This document shows, piece by piece, positions 1 to 8,386 of a stretch of 56,712 nt of DNA. The notes below the pieces were generated by a model. It was not told the DNA's origin. It made no database searches and saw nothing but the letters and a program-made list of their open reading frames with translations. The DNA is from Thermoanaerobaculum aquaticum (lineage in GTDB: Bacteria > Acidobacteriota > Thermoanaerobaculia > Thermoanaerobaculales > Thermoanaerobaculaceae), in contig NZ_JMFG01000020.1 in assembly GCF_000687145.1 (NCBI RefSeq), forward strand, positions 90,001 to 146,712, in the 5' to 3' direction. The position numbers were made by a program, and so were the translations under genes. Numbering within the stretch: position 1 is the first letter of the stretch; the number at the start of each line of letters is the position of its first letter.

Positions 1-600
<600 letters not shown>

Positions 601-660
601 ACTTCCTTCCCAAACGCTTGGTGTGCCAACCCAGTTGAGTTGTCCAAGTTTATGAGGTTT

Positions 661-779
<119 letters not shown>

Positions 780-783
780 TTAT

Positions 784-820
784 GAAAGCCCTGGAGTCAA
801 GTCCAGGGCTTTCGCTTTTA
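784..820 (+). terminator. Rho-independent terminator of the rRNA operon
   Basis: A perfect 12-bp inverted repeat (GAAAGCCCTGGA / TCCAGGGCTTTC) with a 6-nt loop spans 784-813. It is followed by GCTTTTATA and begins 5 nt after the 5S end. Confidence 0.9.
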
Positions 821-981
821 TACTTGAGTTATTCCGCAGGTGTTCACGCGGGCAGCGACCGACTGGTTTCAGCGCAAGCTAGCTTTCCAGACAAAACGGC
901 GTGCCCCAGGGCAAGGGCATGCGGGCTACTGGAAGCGCCCAGCCCGAAAACCTGTGGTTAGATTTTGCGTAAGAGTTCTCG

Positions 982-1452
982 ATGATGGGTGCTTTGGTGC
1001 TGGTGGCGGCGGCGGTGGGGGTTCTGGACCTCACACCGGCACAGCTGCAGGAGGAGCTGCGGAAGGCCTCGGTGCCGGTGGTGGTGAACGTGTGGGCCAC
1101 CTGGTGTCGGCCGTGCGTGGAGGAGTTTCCAGAAATCCTGGAGTTTGCCCGCAAAAATCAAGGTAACGTGAAGGTGATGCTGGTTTCTGCTGACTTTTCC
1201 AGCCGCCGGGAGCTGGTGGAGAAGTTCCTGCGGGAACGGGGCGTGGGGTTTGCGACCTACCTTAAGCAGGGCAGCGATGAGGCGTTTGTGGAGGTGCTTT
1301 CGCCGCAGTGGAGCGGAGCGCTCCCCGCCACCTTTGTTTTTGCGCCGGGGGGGAAGCTGGTTACCTGGTTTGAGCGGCAGATCACCAGGGCGGAGCTTGA
1401 GGACGCCGTGAAAAAGGCGAAAATGGAATCAAGAAAAGGGGGGAAGACATGA
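982..1452 (+). CDS. TlpA/thioredoxin-like protein
   Basis: A 156-residue thioredoxin-fold protein. The active-site motif WCRPC (Cys42, Cys45) follows a beta strand rich in Val, and a cis-Pro-type ALPATFVF segment follows later. A short hydrophobic N-terminus (residues 1-15) could be a signal or anchor, which would fit TlpA/ResA-like thiol reductases outside the membrane, but it is weak. A TAGATT box at 959-964 may be the -10 element. The stop overlaps the next thioredoxin-like gene by 4 nt, so the two are probably co-translated. The likely role is reduction or oxidation of disulfides; the partner is unknown. ATG 985 is an alternative start. Confidence 0.85.
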   Translation: MMGALVLVAAAVGVLDLTPAQLQEELRKASVPVVVNVWATWCRPCVEEFPEILEFARKNQGNVKVMLVSADFSSRRELVEKFLRERGVGFATYLKQGSDEAFVEVLSPQWSGALPATFVFAPGGKLVTWFERQITRAELEDAVKKAKMESRKGGKT

Positions 1453-2054
1453 AAGCGAAGGTCTTGGCGGTGTTGTTGGTGGCCATGGCGTTGGGCCCGG
1501 CGTGGGCGCTGAAACCCGGGGATAGCCTCCCGGAATCGGTGGCCAACGTCAAGATGAAGGGCGTGGATGGCAAGGAAGTGACCCTTAAAGAGCTCATGGG
1601 TCCCAAAGGGCTCTTGGTGATCTTCTCCTGCAACCACTGCCCGTGGGTGAAAGCCTGGCAGGCGCGCATGGTGGCGCTGGGCAACGAGTACAGCCAAAAG
1701 GGCGTGGGCGTGGTGGCGGTGAACTCCAACGACGTGACGGCGTATCCCGACGACGATATGGAGCACATGATCGCGCAAGCAAAAGAGCACGGCTACCGCT
1801 TTCCCTACGTGATGGACGCCACCTCGGATGTGGCACGCGCTTTTGGCGCCACCCGGACGCCGGAGGCCTTCCTTTTCGATGCCCAGGGCAAACTCGTTTA
1901 CCACGGGGCCATTGACGACAACGCCGAAAAACCCCAGGAGGTCAAGAAGACGTACCTGGCCGATGCGCTGGCGGCGGTGGTGGCGGGAAAGCCGGTGCCG
2001 GTGGCGGAAACCAAGGCTTTAGGGTGCTCCATCAAGTTCCGCCAGGCCAAATGA
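1449..2054 (+). CDS. Secreted thioredoxin-family (redoxin) protein
   Basis: A 201-residue protein with a clear signal peptide (residues 1-20, ending AWA). Its redox motif CNHCPWVKAW has Cys61 and Cys64. The CNHCP signature is typical of a periplasmic AhpC/TSA-like thioredoxin family often annotated only as 'thioredoxin family protein'. It overlaps the preceding TlpA-like gene by 4 nt. Its own stop overlaps the start of the following decarboxylase gene (ATGA), so the three form one operon. Function beyond thiol-disulfide chemistry cannot be read from the sequence. Confidence 0.88.
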   Translation: MKAKVLAVLLVAMALGPAWALKPGDSLPESVANVKMKGVDGKEVTLKELMGPKGLLVIFSCNHCPWVKAWQARMVALGNEYSQKGVGVVAVNSNDVTAYPDDDMEHMIAQAKEHGYRFPYVMDATSDVARAFGATRTPEAFLFDAQGKLVYHGAIDDNAEKPQEVKKTYLADALAAVVAGKPVPVAETKALGCSIKFRQAK

Positions 2055-3466
2055 ACCCTGACTGGGAGGAGCTTCTGCAGCTAGCCACCCAGTGGGTGGC
2101 AAAGTACCGCTCCCAGGTGGGCTCGCTCCCGGTTTTAGCGCAGGTGCAGCCCGGGTGGCTCACGGCGCAGCTGCCCGCGGCTCCGCCGGCAGAGGGGGAA
2201 CCGCCGGAAGCGTGGTTTGCCGATTTAGACCGCCTTATCCTGCCGGCGGTAACCCACTGGAACCACCCGGGCTTTTTGGGTTACTTTGGCATTACGGGCT
2301 CGCCGCCGGGAGTTGCTGCTGACCTTGTTTCCTCGGCGCTCAACGTCAACGGCATGCTGTGGAAGACCTGCCCGGCGCTCACCGAGCTGGAGCAGGTGGT
2401 GCTTTCCTGGTACGCGCAAGCGCTGGGGCTGCCGGGCTCGTGGTTTGGGATGATCACCGACACCGCCTCCACCTCCACCCTGCTGGCGCTGGGTGCGGCG
2501 CGGGAGCGGGCCCTTCCCGGCACCCGGGATCGCGGTTTGCAGGGTGCGCCCAGGCTTCGCCTTTACTGCTCCCAGGAGGCCCACTCCTCGGTGGACAAGG
2601 CGGCGATGGTGCTTGGGCTTGGCCGGGACAACGTGGTCCGGGTGCCGGCAGACGCCCAGTTCCGCATGCAGCCCGAGCTCCTGGCGGCAGCGGTGCACCG
2701 GGATCGGCAGGAAGGCTACTTGCCCTTTGCCGTGGTGGCCACGGTGGGGACAACCTCCTCCACCTCGGTGGATCCGGTTCCCGAAATTGCCGAGGTTTGC
2801 CGGGAAAACAGGCTCTGGCTGCACGTGGACGCGGCTTACGCCGGCAGTGCGGCGGTGGCGCCGGAGTTTCGCTGGGCGCTTGCCGGATGCGAGCTGGCTG
2901 ACTCCTTTGTGGCCAACCCCCACAAGTGGTTGTTCACGCCCATTGACTGCTCCTGCCTGTTTACCGCTCAGCCCGAGGCCTTTCGGCAAGCTTACTCGCT
3001 GGTGCCCACCTACCTCACCACCGATGTGGCCGGTGCCGTGGACCTCATGGACTACAGCTTCCAGCTGGGTCGCCGCTTTCGGGCTTTGAAGCTGTGGTTC
3101 GTGTTTCGCGCTTACGGCACCAAGGGGTTGGCGGAGATCATCCGCAAACACGTGGCGTTGGCCCAGGAGTTTGCCGGCTGGCTGGAGGCCAGCAAGGATT
3201 TTGAGCTTTTGGCCCCGGTGCCGTTTTCGGTGGTGAACTTCCGCTGGCATCCTCAGGGCTTGGACGACGAGAAAGCTTTAGCCGAGGCCAACCAGCGGCT
3301 CCTGCACGCGGTGAACGCCTCCGGCAGGGTGTTTTTGTCGCACACCACGCTGAAAGGCCGCTTTGCCTTGCACTTAGCGGTTGGCAACATGGAAACGGAC
3401 CGCAAAACCGTGGAAAAAGCCTGGTGGGAGATCACCAACGCCGCGCAAACGTTGGGCTTTTCCTAA
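2051..3466 (+). CDS. PLP-dependent group II (aromatic-L-amino-acid type) decarboxylase
   Basis: A 471-residue fold-type I PLP enzyme. The Schiff-base lysine is K292 in NPHKWLF, and the cofactor-binding Asp is D260 in the HVDAAYAG motif. The N-terminal PAVTHWNHPGFLGYF segment is characteristic of the DOPA/tryptophan/tyrosine decarboxylase family. ATG 2051 was chosen over the upstream in-frame start at 2024 because it makes an ATGA overlap with the redoxin stop and gives the usual family N-terminus. The family turns aromatic amino acids into amines plus CO2, though some members are aldehyde synthases. The substrate is not predictable here. Confidence 0.9.
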   Translation: MNPDWEELLQLATQWVAKYRSQVGSLPVLAQVQPGWLTAQLPAAPPAEGEPPEAWFADLDRLILPAVTHWNHPGFLGYFGITGSPPGVAADLVSSALNVNGMLWKTCPALTELEQVVLSWYAQALGLPGSWFGMITDTASTSTLLALGAARERALPGTRDRGLQGAPRLRLYCSQEAHSSVDKAAMVLGLGRDNVVRVPADAQFRMQPELLAAAVHRDRQEGYLPFAVVATVGTTSSTSVDPVPEIAEVCRENRLWLHVDAAYAGSAAVAPEFRWALAGCELADSFVANPHKWLFTPIDCSCLFTAQPEAFRQAYSLVPTYLTTDVAGAVDLMDYSFQLGRRFRALKLWFVFRAYGTKGLAEIIRKHVALAQEFAGWLEASKDFELLAPVPFSVVNFRWHPQGLDDEKALAEANQRLLHAVNASGRVFLSHTTLKGRFALHLAVGNMETDRKTVEKAWWEITNAAQTLGFS

Positions 3467-3504
3467 GCTACAATAGCGGGGCCCTTGGGGGCGAGGAGGG
3501 AAGA

Positions 3505-4026
3505 GTGGCAGAAAATCTCCAACCAGAGCCGGAGGATCCAAAGCTTTCCGATATTTTCGGGCCAGAGCACGTGCTGGACCAGCTTACCGCCAGCACCCGG
3601 GAAGAGGTCATCGCGGAAATCGTCAAGTTTGTGGCGGAAAAACGCATGGTGACCGACCCCCGCTGGCTGGAAACGGCGTTGATCCAGCGGGAACGGATGG
3701 TCCCCACCGCCATGCCCAACGGCGTGGCTTTTTTGCATGCCCGCCATCGGGCGGCGGACAAGTTCCCCCGTCAGTTTTTGGCGCTGGCCCGCTCCAAGGA
3801 GGGTGTCTCCTTTGGCTCCCCCGATGAGCGGCCCACGCACCTGTTTTTCCTCCTGGCCTTCCGCCGGGATCAGGCGCACCTGCGTTGGCTTGCCAGACTT
3901 TCGTGGATTTGCCGGCGCCGCACCACCGTTTCCAGCTTGCTGCAAGCCACCTCTGCCGAAGAAATCAGCCGGCAGTTGGCGCTGGCGGTGGAGGAGCTGC
4001 CCGGAAACTTGAAGATCCGCAGCTAG
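3505..4026 (+). CDS. PTS EIIA type-2 (PtsN-like) domain protein
   Basis: A 173-residue protein matching the PTS IIA fructose/nitrogen domain, with a pattern of the type MPNGVAFLHAR. His78 sits where EIIA domains carry the phosphorylated histidine (normally IPH; here FLH). GTG 3505 follows GAGGAGGG at a good distance, while an upstream ATG (3424) would overlap the decarboxylase deeply. A possible -10 (TACAAT, about 3468) lies just after the decarboxylase gene. No sugar-specific EIIB/EIIC is nearby, so a regulatory rather than transport role is more likely. The altered motif lowers confidence that it is phosphorylated. Confidence 0.8.
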   Translation: MAENLQPEPEDPKLSDIFGPEHVLDQLTASTREEVIAEIVKFVAEKRMVTDPRWLETALIQRERMVPTAMPNGVAFLHARHRAADKFPRQFLALARSKEGVSFGSPDERPTHLFFLLAFRRDQAHLRWLARLSWICRRRTTVSSLLQATSAEEISRQLALAVEELPGNLKIRS

Positions 4027-4045
4027 GCCGGACTGCCGGCATCGG

Positions 4046-5767
4046 CTAGGACGGTCGCCCCGGGCGGTAGGGCACGAAGCGCGGCTCCCACTGGGCCTGG
4101 GAGACCACCTCCTCAATTTCCTCATCCGCCAGCAGGCGACCAAGCCCCTGGTCGCGGGCTTTCTTGGCCACCGCCACGGCCACCTCCCGGGCCACCTGGC
4201 GCACCGATGTCAGCGGTGGCAAAAGCAAACCCCGTTCCTGCTCTTCTGCGGAAACCATGGCCGAAAGCGCCTCGCTGGCCGCCAGAAACATCTCGTCGGT
4301 GATCTTTGGGGCCTTGGCCACCAGGGTGCCCAAACCCACCCCGGGGAACACGTACAGGTTGTTGCACTGGGAGGTTTCCACCGTGCGGTCCTCCAGGGAC
4401 ACGGGAGGGAAGGGGCTGCCGGTGGCCACCAGGGCCCTCCCGCCGGTGGCGGCCAGGGCGTCCTCAGGGGTGCACTCCGATTTGCTGGTGGGGTTGGAAA
4501 GGGCCAGGATCACCGGGCGGGCTTCCTCTTTGGCCACCTGTTGCAGGAGCTTAGTGCTGAAAAGGCCGGGTTGGGCGGTGACACCCACGAGGATGGTGGG
4601 TTTGACGTTCACCACCACGTCTTCCAGGGTGATCTTTTGCGGGTCCTTGAGCTTCCATCCGGCAATTTCCTCCCGCTTGCGGGCAAAGGGGCGCTGCCAG
4701 GGCTCGAGGCTCGGGTCGTCCTGACATAAAAGCCCCTGCACATCCACCGGCCAAACTACCTTCCGGGCCTCTTCGGGGGGTAAACCCTGGCTTTGCAGGT
4801 AGGTGGCAATGGCTTTGGCGGTGCCCACCCCGGCTTGACCAAAACCCACGATGACCACCCGCTCGGCGGCCAACGGTTTTTGCTTGATGCGGCTGGCGGT
4901 GAGCAGGGCGGCGAGGGCGGTGGCGCCGGTGCCCTGGATGTCGTCGTTGAAGGAGGGGATGCGCTCGCGGTAGCGCTCCAGAAGCCTGAAGGCCTTGTGT
5001 TTGGCGAAGTCCTCCCACTGGATGAGGGCGTTGGGGAAGTTGCGCTTGACCCCTAAGACGAACCTCTCCACGAACCGGTCGTAGTCTTCGCCCTCCAACC
5101 GGCGACGGCGGAAGCCCAGGTAAAGGGGATCGGCCAGGAGGCGGTCGTTGTTGGTGCCCACATCCAGGCACACCGGCAGACAGCACGCGGGGTGGAGCCC
5201 CCCGGCTGCCACGTAAAGGCTGACCTTCCCCACGGGGATGCCCATGCCATCGGCGCCCAAATCCCCCAGGCCCAGGATGCGCTCACCGTCGGTCACCACG
5301 ATGAGCTGCACCTCCGGCAACGGCACGTTGGCAAAGATGGTGTCAATGGCGGCGATGTTGTCGGGGTGGATGTACACGCCCCGCGCCCGCCGCATGATAC
5401 GGGAAAGCAAAAGGCATGCTTGCCCCACGGTGGGGGTGTAAACGATGGGCAGCATCTCGATGAGGTTTTCGGTGAGCAGCTTGTAAAAGAGCGTTTCGTT
5501 GCGGTTGAGCAAGCCCAAAAGGAAGAGGTAGCGCTCCAAATCGTCGGGCTTGCGGCGGTAGCTTTCCAGCGAGCGCGCTGCTTCCTCTTCCAGCGAGGAA
5601 ACCCCGTGGGGCAAAAGCCCGGTAAGCCCTAAAGAGGCGCGTTCTTCAATGGAAAAGTGGGAACCCTTGTTGAGCAACGGGTCGGTTAAAAGCTGCTGGC
5701 CGCGAAGGTAAACCTCGTAGTACTGCTCTCCGGTCAGGGGGTCCACCTTGAACGAAAACGTCTTCAT
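4046..5767 (-). CDS. maeA: NAD-dependent malic enzyme (malate to pyruvate + CO2)
   Basis: 573 residues, the length of the large SfcA/MaeA-type malic enzymes (about 565). The family landmarks are visible in order: MLPIVYTPTVGQAC with the catalytic Tyr, GLGDLGADGMGIPVGK with the catalytic Lys, the metal-binding FNDDIQGT, the Rossmann GFGQAGVGTAKAI, and ALSNPTSKSECTPEDA. It makes pyruvate, the substrate of the ferredoxin oxidoreductase at 11771. The ATG is preceded by GGAGG, and CATAAT about 25 nt upstream is a plausible -10. Use of NAD rather than NADP is inferred from the subfamily. Confidence 0.95.
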   Translation of the reverse strand: MKTFSFKVDPLTGEQYYEVYLRGQQLLTDPLLNKGSHFSIEERASLGLTGLLPHGVSSLEEEAARSLESYRRKPDDLERYLFLLGLLNRNETLFYKLLTENLIEMLPIVYTPTVGQACLLLSRIMRRARGVYIHPDNIAAIDTIFANVPLPEVQLIVVTDGERILGLGDLGADGMGIPVGKVSLYVAAGGLHPACCLPVCLDVGTNNDRLLADPLYLGFRRRRLEGEDYDRFVERFVLGVKRNFPNALIQWEDFAKHKAFRLLERYRERIPSFNDDIQGTGATALAALLTASRIKQKPLAAERVVIVGFGQAGVGTAKAIATYLQSQGLPPEEARKVVWPVDVQGLLCQDDPSLEPWQRPFARKREEIAGWKLKDPQKITLEDVVVNVKPTILVGVTAQPGLFSTKLLQQVAKEEARPVILALSNPTSKSECTPEDALAATGGRALVATGSPFPPVSLEDRTVETSQCNNLYVFPGVGLGTLVAKAPKITDEMFLAASEALSAMVSAEEQERGLLLPPLTSVRQVAREVAVAVAKKARDQGLGRLLADEEIEEVVSQAQWEPRFVPYRPGRPS

Positions 5768-5814
5768 CGTAAGCCTCCGGCGTCATTATGCCGTAGATTT
5801 TCGGGCGGCCGGGC

Positions 5815-5820
5815 TAGACT
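5815..5820 (+). promoter_or_regulatory. -10 element (TAGACT) placed for a leaderless transcript
   Basis: TAGACTTAAGGC ends directly at the GTG start (5827) of the alkyltransferase-like gene. With only 6 nt between the -10 box and the start codon there is no room for a ribosome-binding site. The same string precedes the gene at 56162. Confidence 0.45.
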
Positions 5821-5826
5821 TAAGGC

Positions 5827-6216
5827 GTGGCGAAAAGGGGAAACCGCCTTCACGGCGACGTTGCAGAGCTTTCGGCGTTCCAGCTGGTTTACCGCCTGGT
5901 GCGCCAAATCCCCCCAGGAAGGGTCCTGACCTATGGGCAAATTTCCGCCCGGCTGGGGCACCTCCTTTCGCCGGCGGCGGTGGGATGGGCCCTGCACGTG
6001 TGTCCCGCGGACGTCCCGTGGCACCGGGTGGTCAACGCCCAGGGACGCTGTTCCACCGAGCGCCTGCCCGATTTCCCGCCGGGCCTTCAGCGCAGGCTTT
6101 TGGAAGCGGAAGGCGTGGTTTTTGATCCCCAGGGGCGCCTGGATTTGGCTTACTATGCCTGGGATGGAGGCGCGGGAGCGTCGTTTGATGACGGCAAAGA
6201 AAGGCAAGGACCCTGA
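5827..6216 (+). CDS. Alkyltransferase-like (ATL) DNA-binding protein
   Basis: 129 residues of the MGMT C-terminal fold: YRLVRQIPPGRVLTYGQISARLG is the DNA-binding helix-turn-helix, and ADVPWHRVVNAQG is the active-site loop. In true O6-alkylguanine transferases this loop reads PCHRV. Here Trp replaces the alkyl-accepting Cys, the hallmark of ATL proteins, which bind O6-alkylguanine and hand it to nucleotide excision repair rather than repairing it. The GTG start lies right behind a -10-like box, suggesting a leaderless mRNA. The 3' end overlaps the recombinase start by 29 nt. The Gly/Asp-rich tail after residue 110 is unusual. Confidence 0.85.
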   Translation: MAKRGNRLHGDVAELSAFQLVYRLVRQIPPGRVLTYGQISARLGHLLSPAAVGWALHVCPADVPWHRVVNAQGRCSTERLPDFPPGLQRRLLEAEGVVFDPQGRLDLAYYAWDGGAGASFDDGKERQGP

Positions 6217-7105
6217 AGGCTTCAACCGCTACCTGAGCCAGTACCTGGCCGAGCTCACGGTGGGGAGGGCCCTTTCGCCTTTTACTGTAGCCGCCTATTC
6301 AAGCGACCTGCTGCGCTTTGGCCAGTGGCTGCAGGACCGCGGGGTGGAGCTTTCCGCCTGTGAGCGGGCCGACGTACGGCTCTACCTTTCGCAGCTTCGG
6401 GGTACGGGGCTTTCGGCGCGCTCCACCGCCCGGGCGCTTTCCAGCTTGCGGGGCTTTTTCCGCTACCTCATGGAGCAAGGTGCCATCCAGCACGATCCCA
6501 CCCTGGAGCTGGAAAACCCCAAGCTCATGCGGGCGCTCCCCCGTTATCTCACCCCCGAGGAGGTGGAGATGCTGCTTGCAGCCCCCGATCCACAAACCCC
6601 CCAGGGGCTGCGGGACAAGAGCATGCTGGAGCTTTTATACGCCACCGGCTTGCGGGTTTCCGAGCTGGTGGGCCTGAAAGTTTCCCAGGTGCGCTTGGAC
6701 CCTGGGTTTGTGCGGGTGGTGGGCAAGGGGAACAAGGAACGGGTCGTCCCCATGGGCAGCGAGGCGCGCCTGTGGGTGGAGCGCTACCTCACCTTGGCCC
6801 GGGGGAAGCTGGTGCGGCAAGGCTCTCCCGAGGCGCTGTTTCTTACCGTGCGCGGGGAGGCCATGACCCGGCAGCGCTTCTGGCAAATCATCAAGGGGTA
6901 CGGGAAAAAGGTGGGCATTACCTCCCAGCTTTCCCCCCATGTGCTGCGCCACTCCTTTGCCACTCACCTTTTGGCCAACGGTGCGGATTTGCGGGCGCTG
7001 CAGGTGATGCTGGGCCACGCCGACATTTCCACCACCGAAATCTACACCCACGTGACCCGGGAGCGCTTGCGCCAGCTTTACGACCGCTCCCACCCCCGGG
7101 CCTAG
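6188..7105 (+). CDS. XerC/XerD-type tyrosine recombinase
   Basis: A 305-residue tyrosine recombinase with the usual two domains: an N-terminal SAM-like DNA-binding domain (about 10-95), then the catalytic domain. Catalytic residues are visible: R156 in ATGLRVSEL, Lys in GKGNKERVVP, HVLRHSFATHLL (His, Arg), LGHADISTTEIYTH (His) and the nucleophile Y286. ATG 6188 gives the normal Xer length; ATG 6164 is an alternative. No phage or integron genes lie nearby, so it is probably the housekeeping enzyme that resolves chromosome dimers. XerC and XerD cannot be told apart here. It is coupled to the upstream ATL gene and the downstream transglycosylase. Confidence 0.9.
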   Translation: MTAKKGKDPEGFNRYLSQYLAELTVGRALSPFTVAAYSSDLLRFGQWLQDRGVELSACERADVRLYLSQLRGTGLSARSTARALSSLRGFFRYLMEQGAIQHDPTLELENPKLMRALPRYLTPEEVEMLLAAPDPQTPQGLRDKSMLELLYATGLRVSELVGLKVSQVRLDPGFVRVVGKGNKERVVPMGSEARLWVERYLTLARGKLVRQGSPEALFLTVRGEAMTRQRFWQIIKGYGKKVGITSQLSPHVLRHSFATHLLANGADLRALQVMLGHADISTTEIYTHVTRERLRQLYDRSHPRA

Positions 7106-7106
7106 C

Positions 7107-7799
7107 ATGCGTTTTTTCTTGCTTGTTTGCACGGGGCTTTTGGCTTTAGCTGCTCCCGGCTTTGCCGCGTACCTGGTGGTGTTGACCGACGGCGGTTTCT
7201 TCCAGGTGGAAAGCGCAAACCTGGCCGGTACTGACCGCCTTCGCTTGCACCTTCAGGAAGGGGCCTGGGTGGAGCTGCCGCTTGCCCGGGTGGAGAGGGT
7301 TTTGGAGGTGGCTGATTTCAACCCCCACCCGGAAAGCGAAAAACCGCAGGAGCAAGCCGCAGTTACCTGTGAACCGGTTTTTGCTTCCCAGAGCTTGCCG
7401 GCGGAGCTCCCGTACCGGGGGGAAATCGTGGCTGCCGCCCAGCGCCACAACCTGGACCCCAGGCTTTTGGCGGCGGTGGTAGCGGTGGAATCGGGGTTTA
7501 ACCCCTTTGCGGTGTCCCGGGTGGGAGCCCGGGGCTTAATGCAGCTCATGCCGGGGGTGTGGCTGTCCTACGGCCTTCTGGACCCCCATCAGCCGGCGGC
7601 CAACCTGCAGGCTGGCGCGGCCCACCTGCGCAAGCTTCTGGATCGCTTTGCCCGGGTGGACTGGGCGCTGGCGGCTTACAACGCCGGGGCGGCGGTGGTG
7701 GAGGCTTACGGAGGCATCCCACCCTTTCGCGAAACCCAGAGCTACGTGAGCCGGGTCCTGGCCCGCTGGTGTCCCCAGGCGGCTGGGAAGGGCTTGTGA
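7107..7799 (+). CDS. Secreted lytic transglycosylase (SLT/goose-lysozyme fold)
   Basis: 230 residues: a signal peptide (about 1-20, ending GFA), a variable region, then an SLT domain from about 103. The catalytic Glu is E128 in [12 protein letters not shown], followed by the family motifs [10 protein letters not shown] and [18 protein letters not shown]. Such enzymes cleave peptidoglycan glycan strands to 1,6-anhydro products in the periplasm. The start lies one nucleotide after the recombinase stop, so it is probably translationally coupled. The substrate preference is not predictable. Confidence 0.9.
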   Translation: MRFFLLVCTGLLALAAPGFAAYLVVLTDGGFFQVESANLAGTDRLRLHLQEGAWVELPLARVERVLEVADFNPHPESEKPQEQAAVTCEPVFASQSLPAELPYRGEIVAAAQRHNLDPRLLAAVVAVESGFNPFAVSRVGARGLMQLMPGVWLSYGLLDPHQPAANLQAGAAHLRKLLDRFARVDWALAAYNAGAAVVEAYGGIPPFRETQSYVSRVLARWCPQAAGKGL

Positions 7800-7806
7800 A
7801 TGTGCG

Positions 7807-7812
7807 TATAAT
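7807..7812 (+). promoter_or_regulatory. -10 element (TATAAT) for the nuo genes
   Basis: A perfect TATAAT lies 64 nt before nuoB, in the gap after the transglycosylase gene. The -35 region is poor. It suggests separate transcription of the nuo genes from the upstream operon. Confidence 0.5.
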
Positions 7813-7875
7813 GCTCTTGGCTCTGGGAAGCTCGTCGCCCAGGTCCGGGTTCTTATTAAGGGGAGGGCGCGCAAC

Positions 7876-8385
7876 ATGAGGACACCGGATGGCAGCAGCG
7901 TGTTTTTAACCACGAAGCTGGAAAAGCTGCTGGATAAGGCCCGGGCCAACAGCCTTTGGCCTTACCCCTTTGGCACCGCCTGCTGCGGCATCGAGTTCAT
8001 GTCGGTGATGATGGGGCACTACGACCTCTCCAGGTTCGGGGCGGAAGTGGTGCGTTTTTCTCCCAGGCAGTCCGATCTCTTGATCGTCGCGGGCACGATT
8101 ACCGACAAGATGGCTCCTGTCCTGGTGCGGATTTACGAGCAAATGGCCGAGCCCAAGTACGTGATTTCCATGGGTGCCTGCGCCTGTACCGGTGGCTTTT
8201 ACCGGGCTTATCACGTGGTGCAGGGCATTGACGAGTTCATCCCGGTGGACGTTTACGTGCCCGGGTGCCCCCCCACGCCCGAGGCGCTGTTTGCCGGGGT
8301 GGTGAAGCTGCAGGAAATGATCGAAAGGGGGGAGACGCACTATCAGCGCATGGTGGCTGCCCGGCGGGCAGCGGCGGGGGAGTGA
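7876..8385 (+). CDS. nuoB: NADH-quinone oxidoreductase subunit B
   Basis: 169 residues of the NuoB/PSST family, which holds cluster N2, the last iron-sulfur centre before quinone. The four ligands are present: adjacent C36 and C37 in [10 protein letters not shown]102 in [11 protein letters not shown], and C131 in [22 protein letters not shown] precedes the ATG. It is followed after 1 nt by nuoCD and then nuoI. These three form the hydrophilic connecting module of complex I; no membrane subunit genes are in this window. Confidence 0.96.
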   Translation: MRTPDGSSVFLTTKLEKLLDKARANSLWPYPFGTACCGIEFMSVMMGHYDLSRFGAEVVRFSPRQSDLLIVAGTITDKMAPVLVRIYEQMAEPKYVISMGACACTGGFYRAYHVVQGIDEFIPVDVYVPGCPPTPEALFAGVVKLQEMIERGETHYQRMVAARRAAAGE

Positions 8386-8386
8386 G

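Noticed and set aside
6188-7105. Recombinase as sign of a mobile element or integron
   Set aside because: No attachment repeats, phage genes or cassette array nearby; it sits in an operon with housekeeping genes and looks like chromosomal XerC/XerD.
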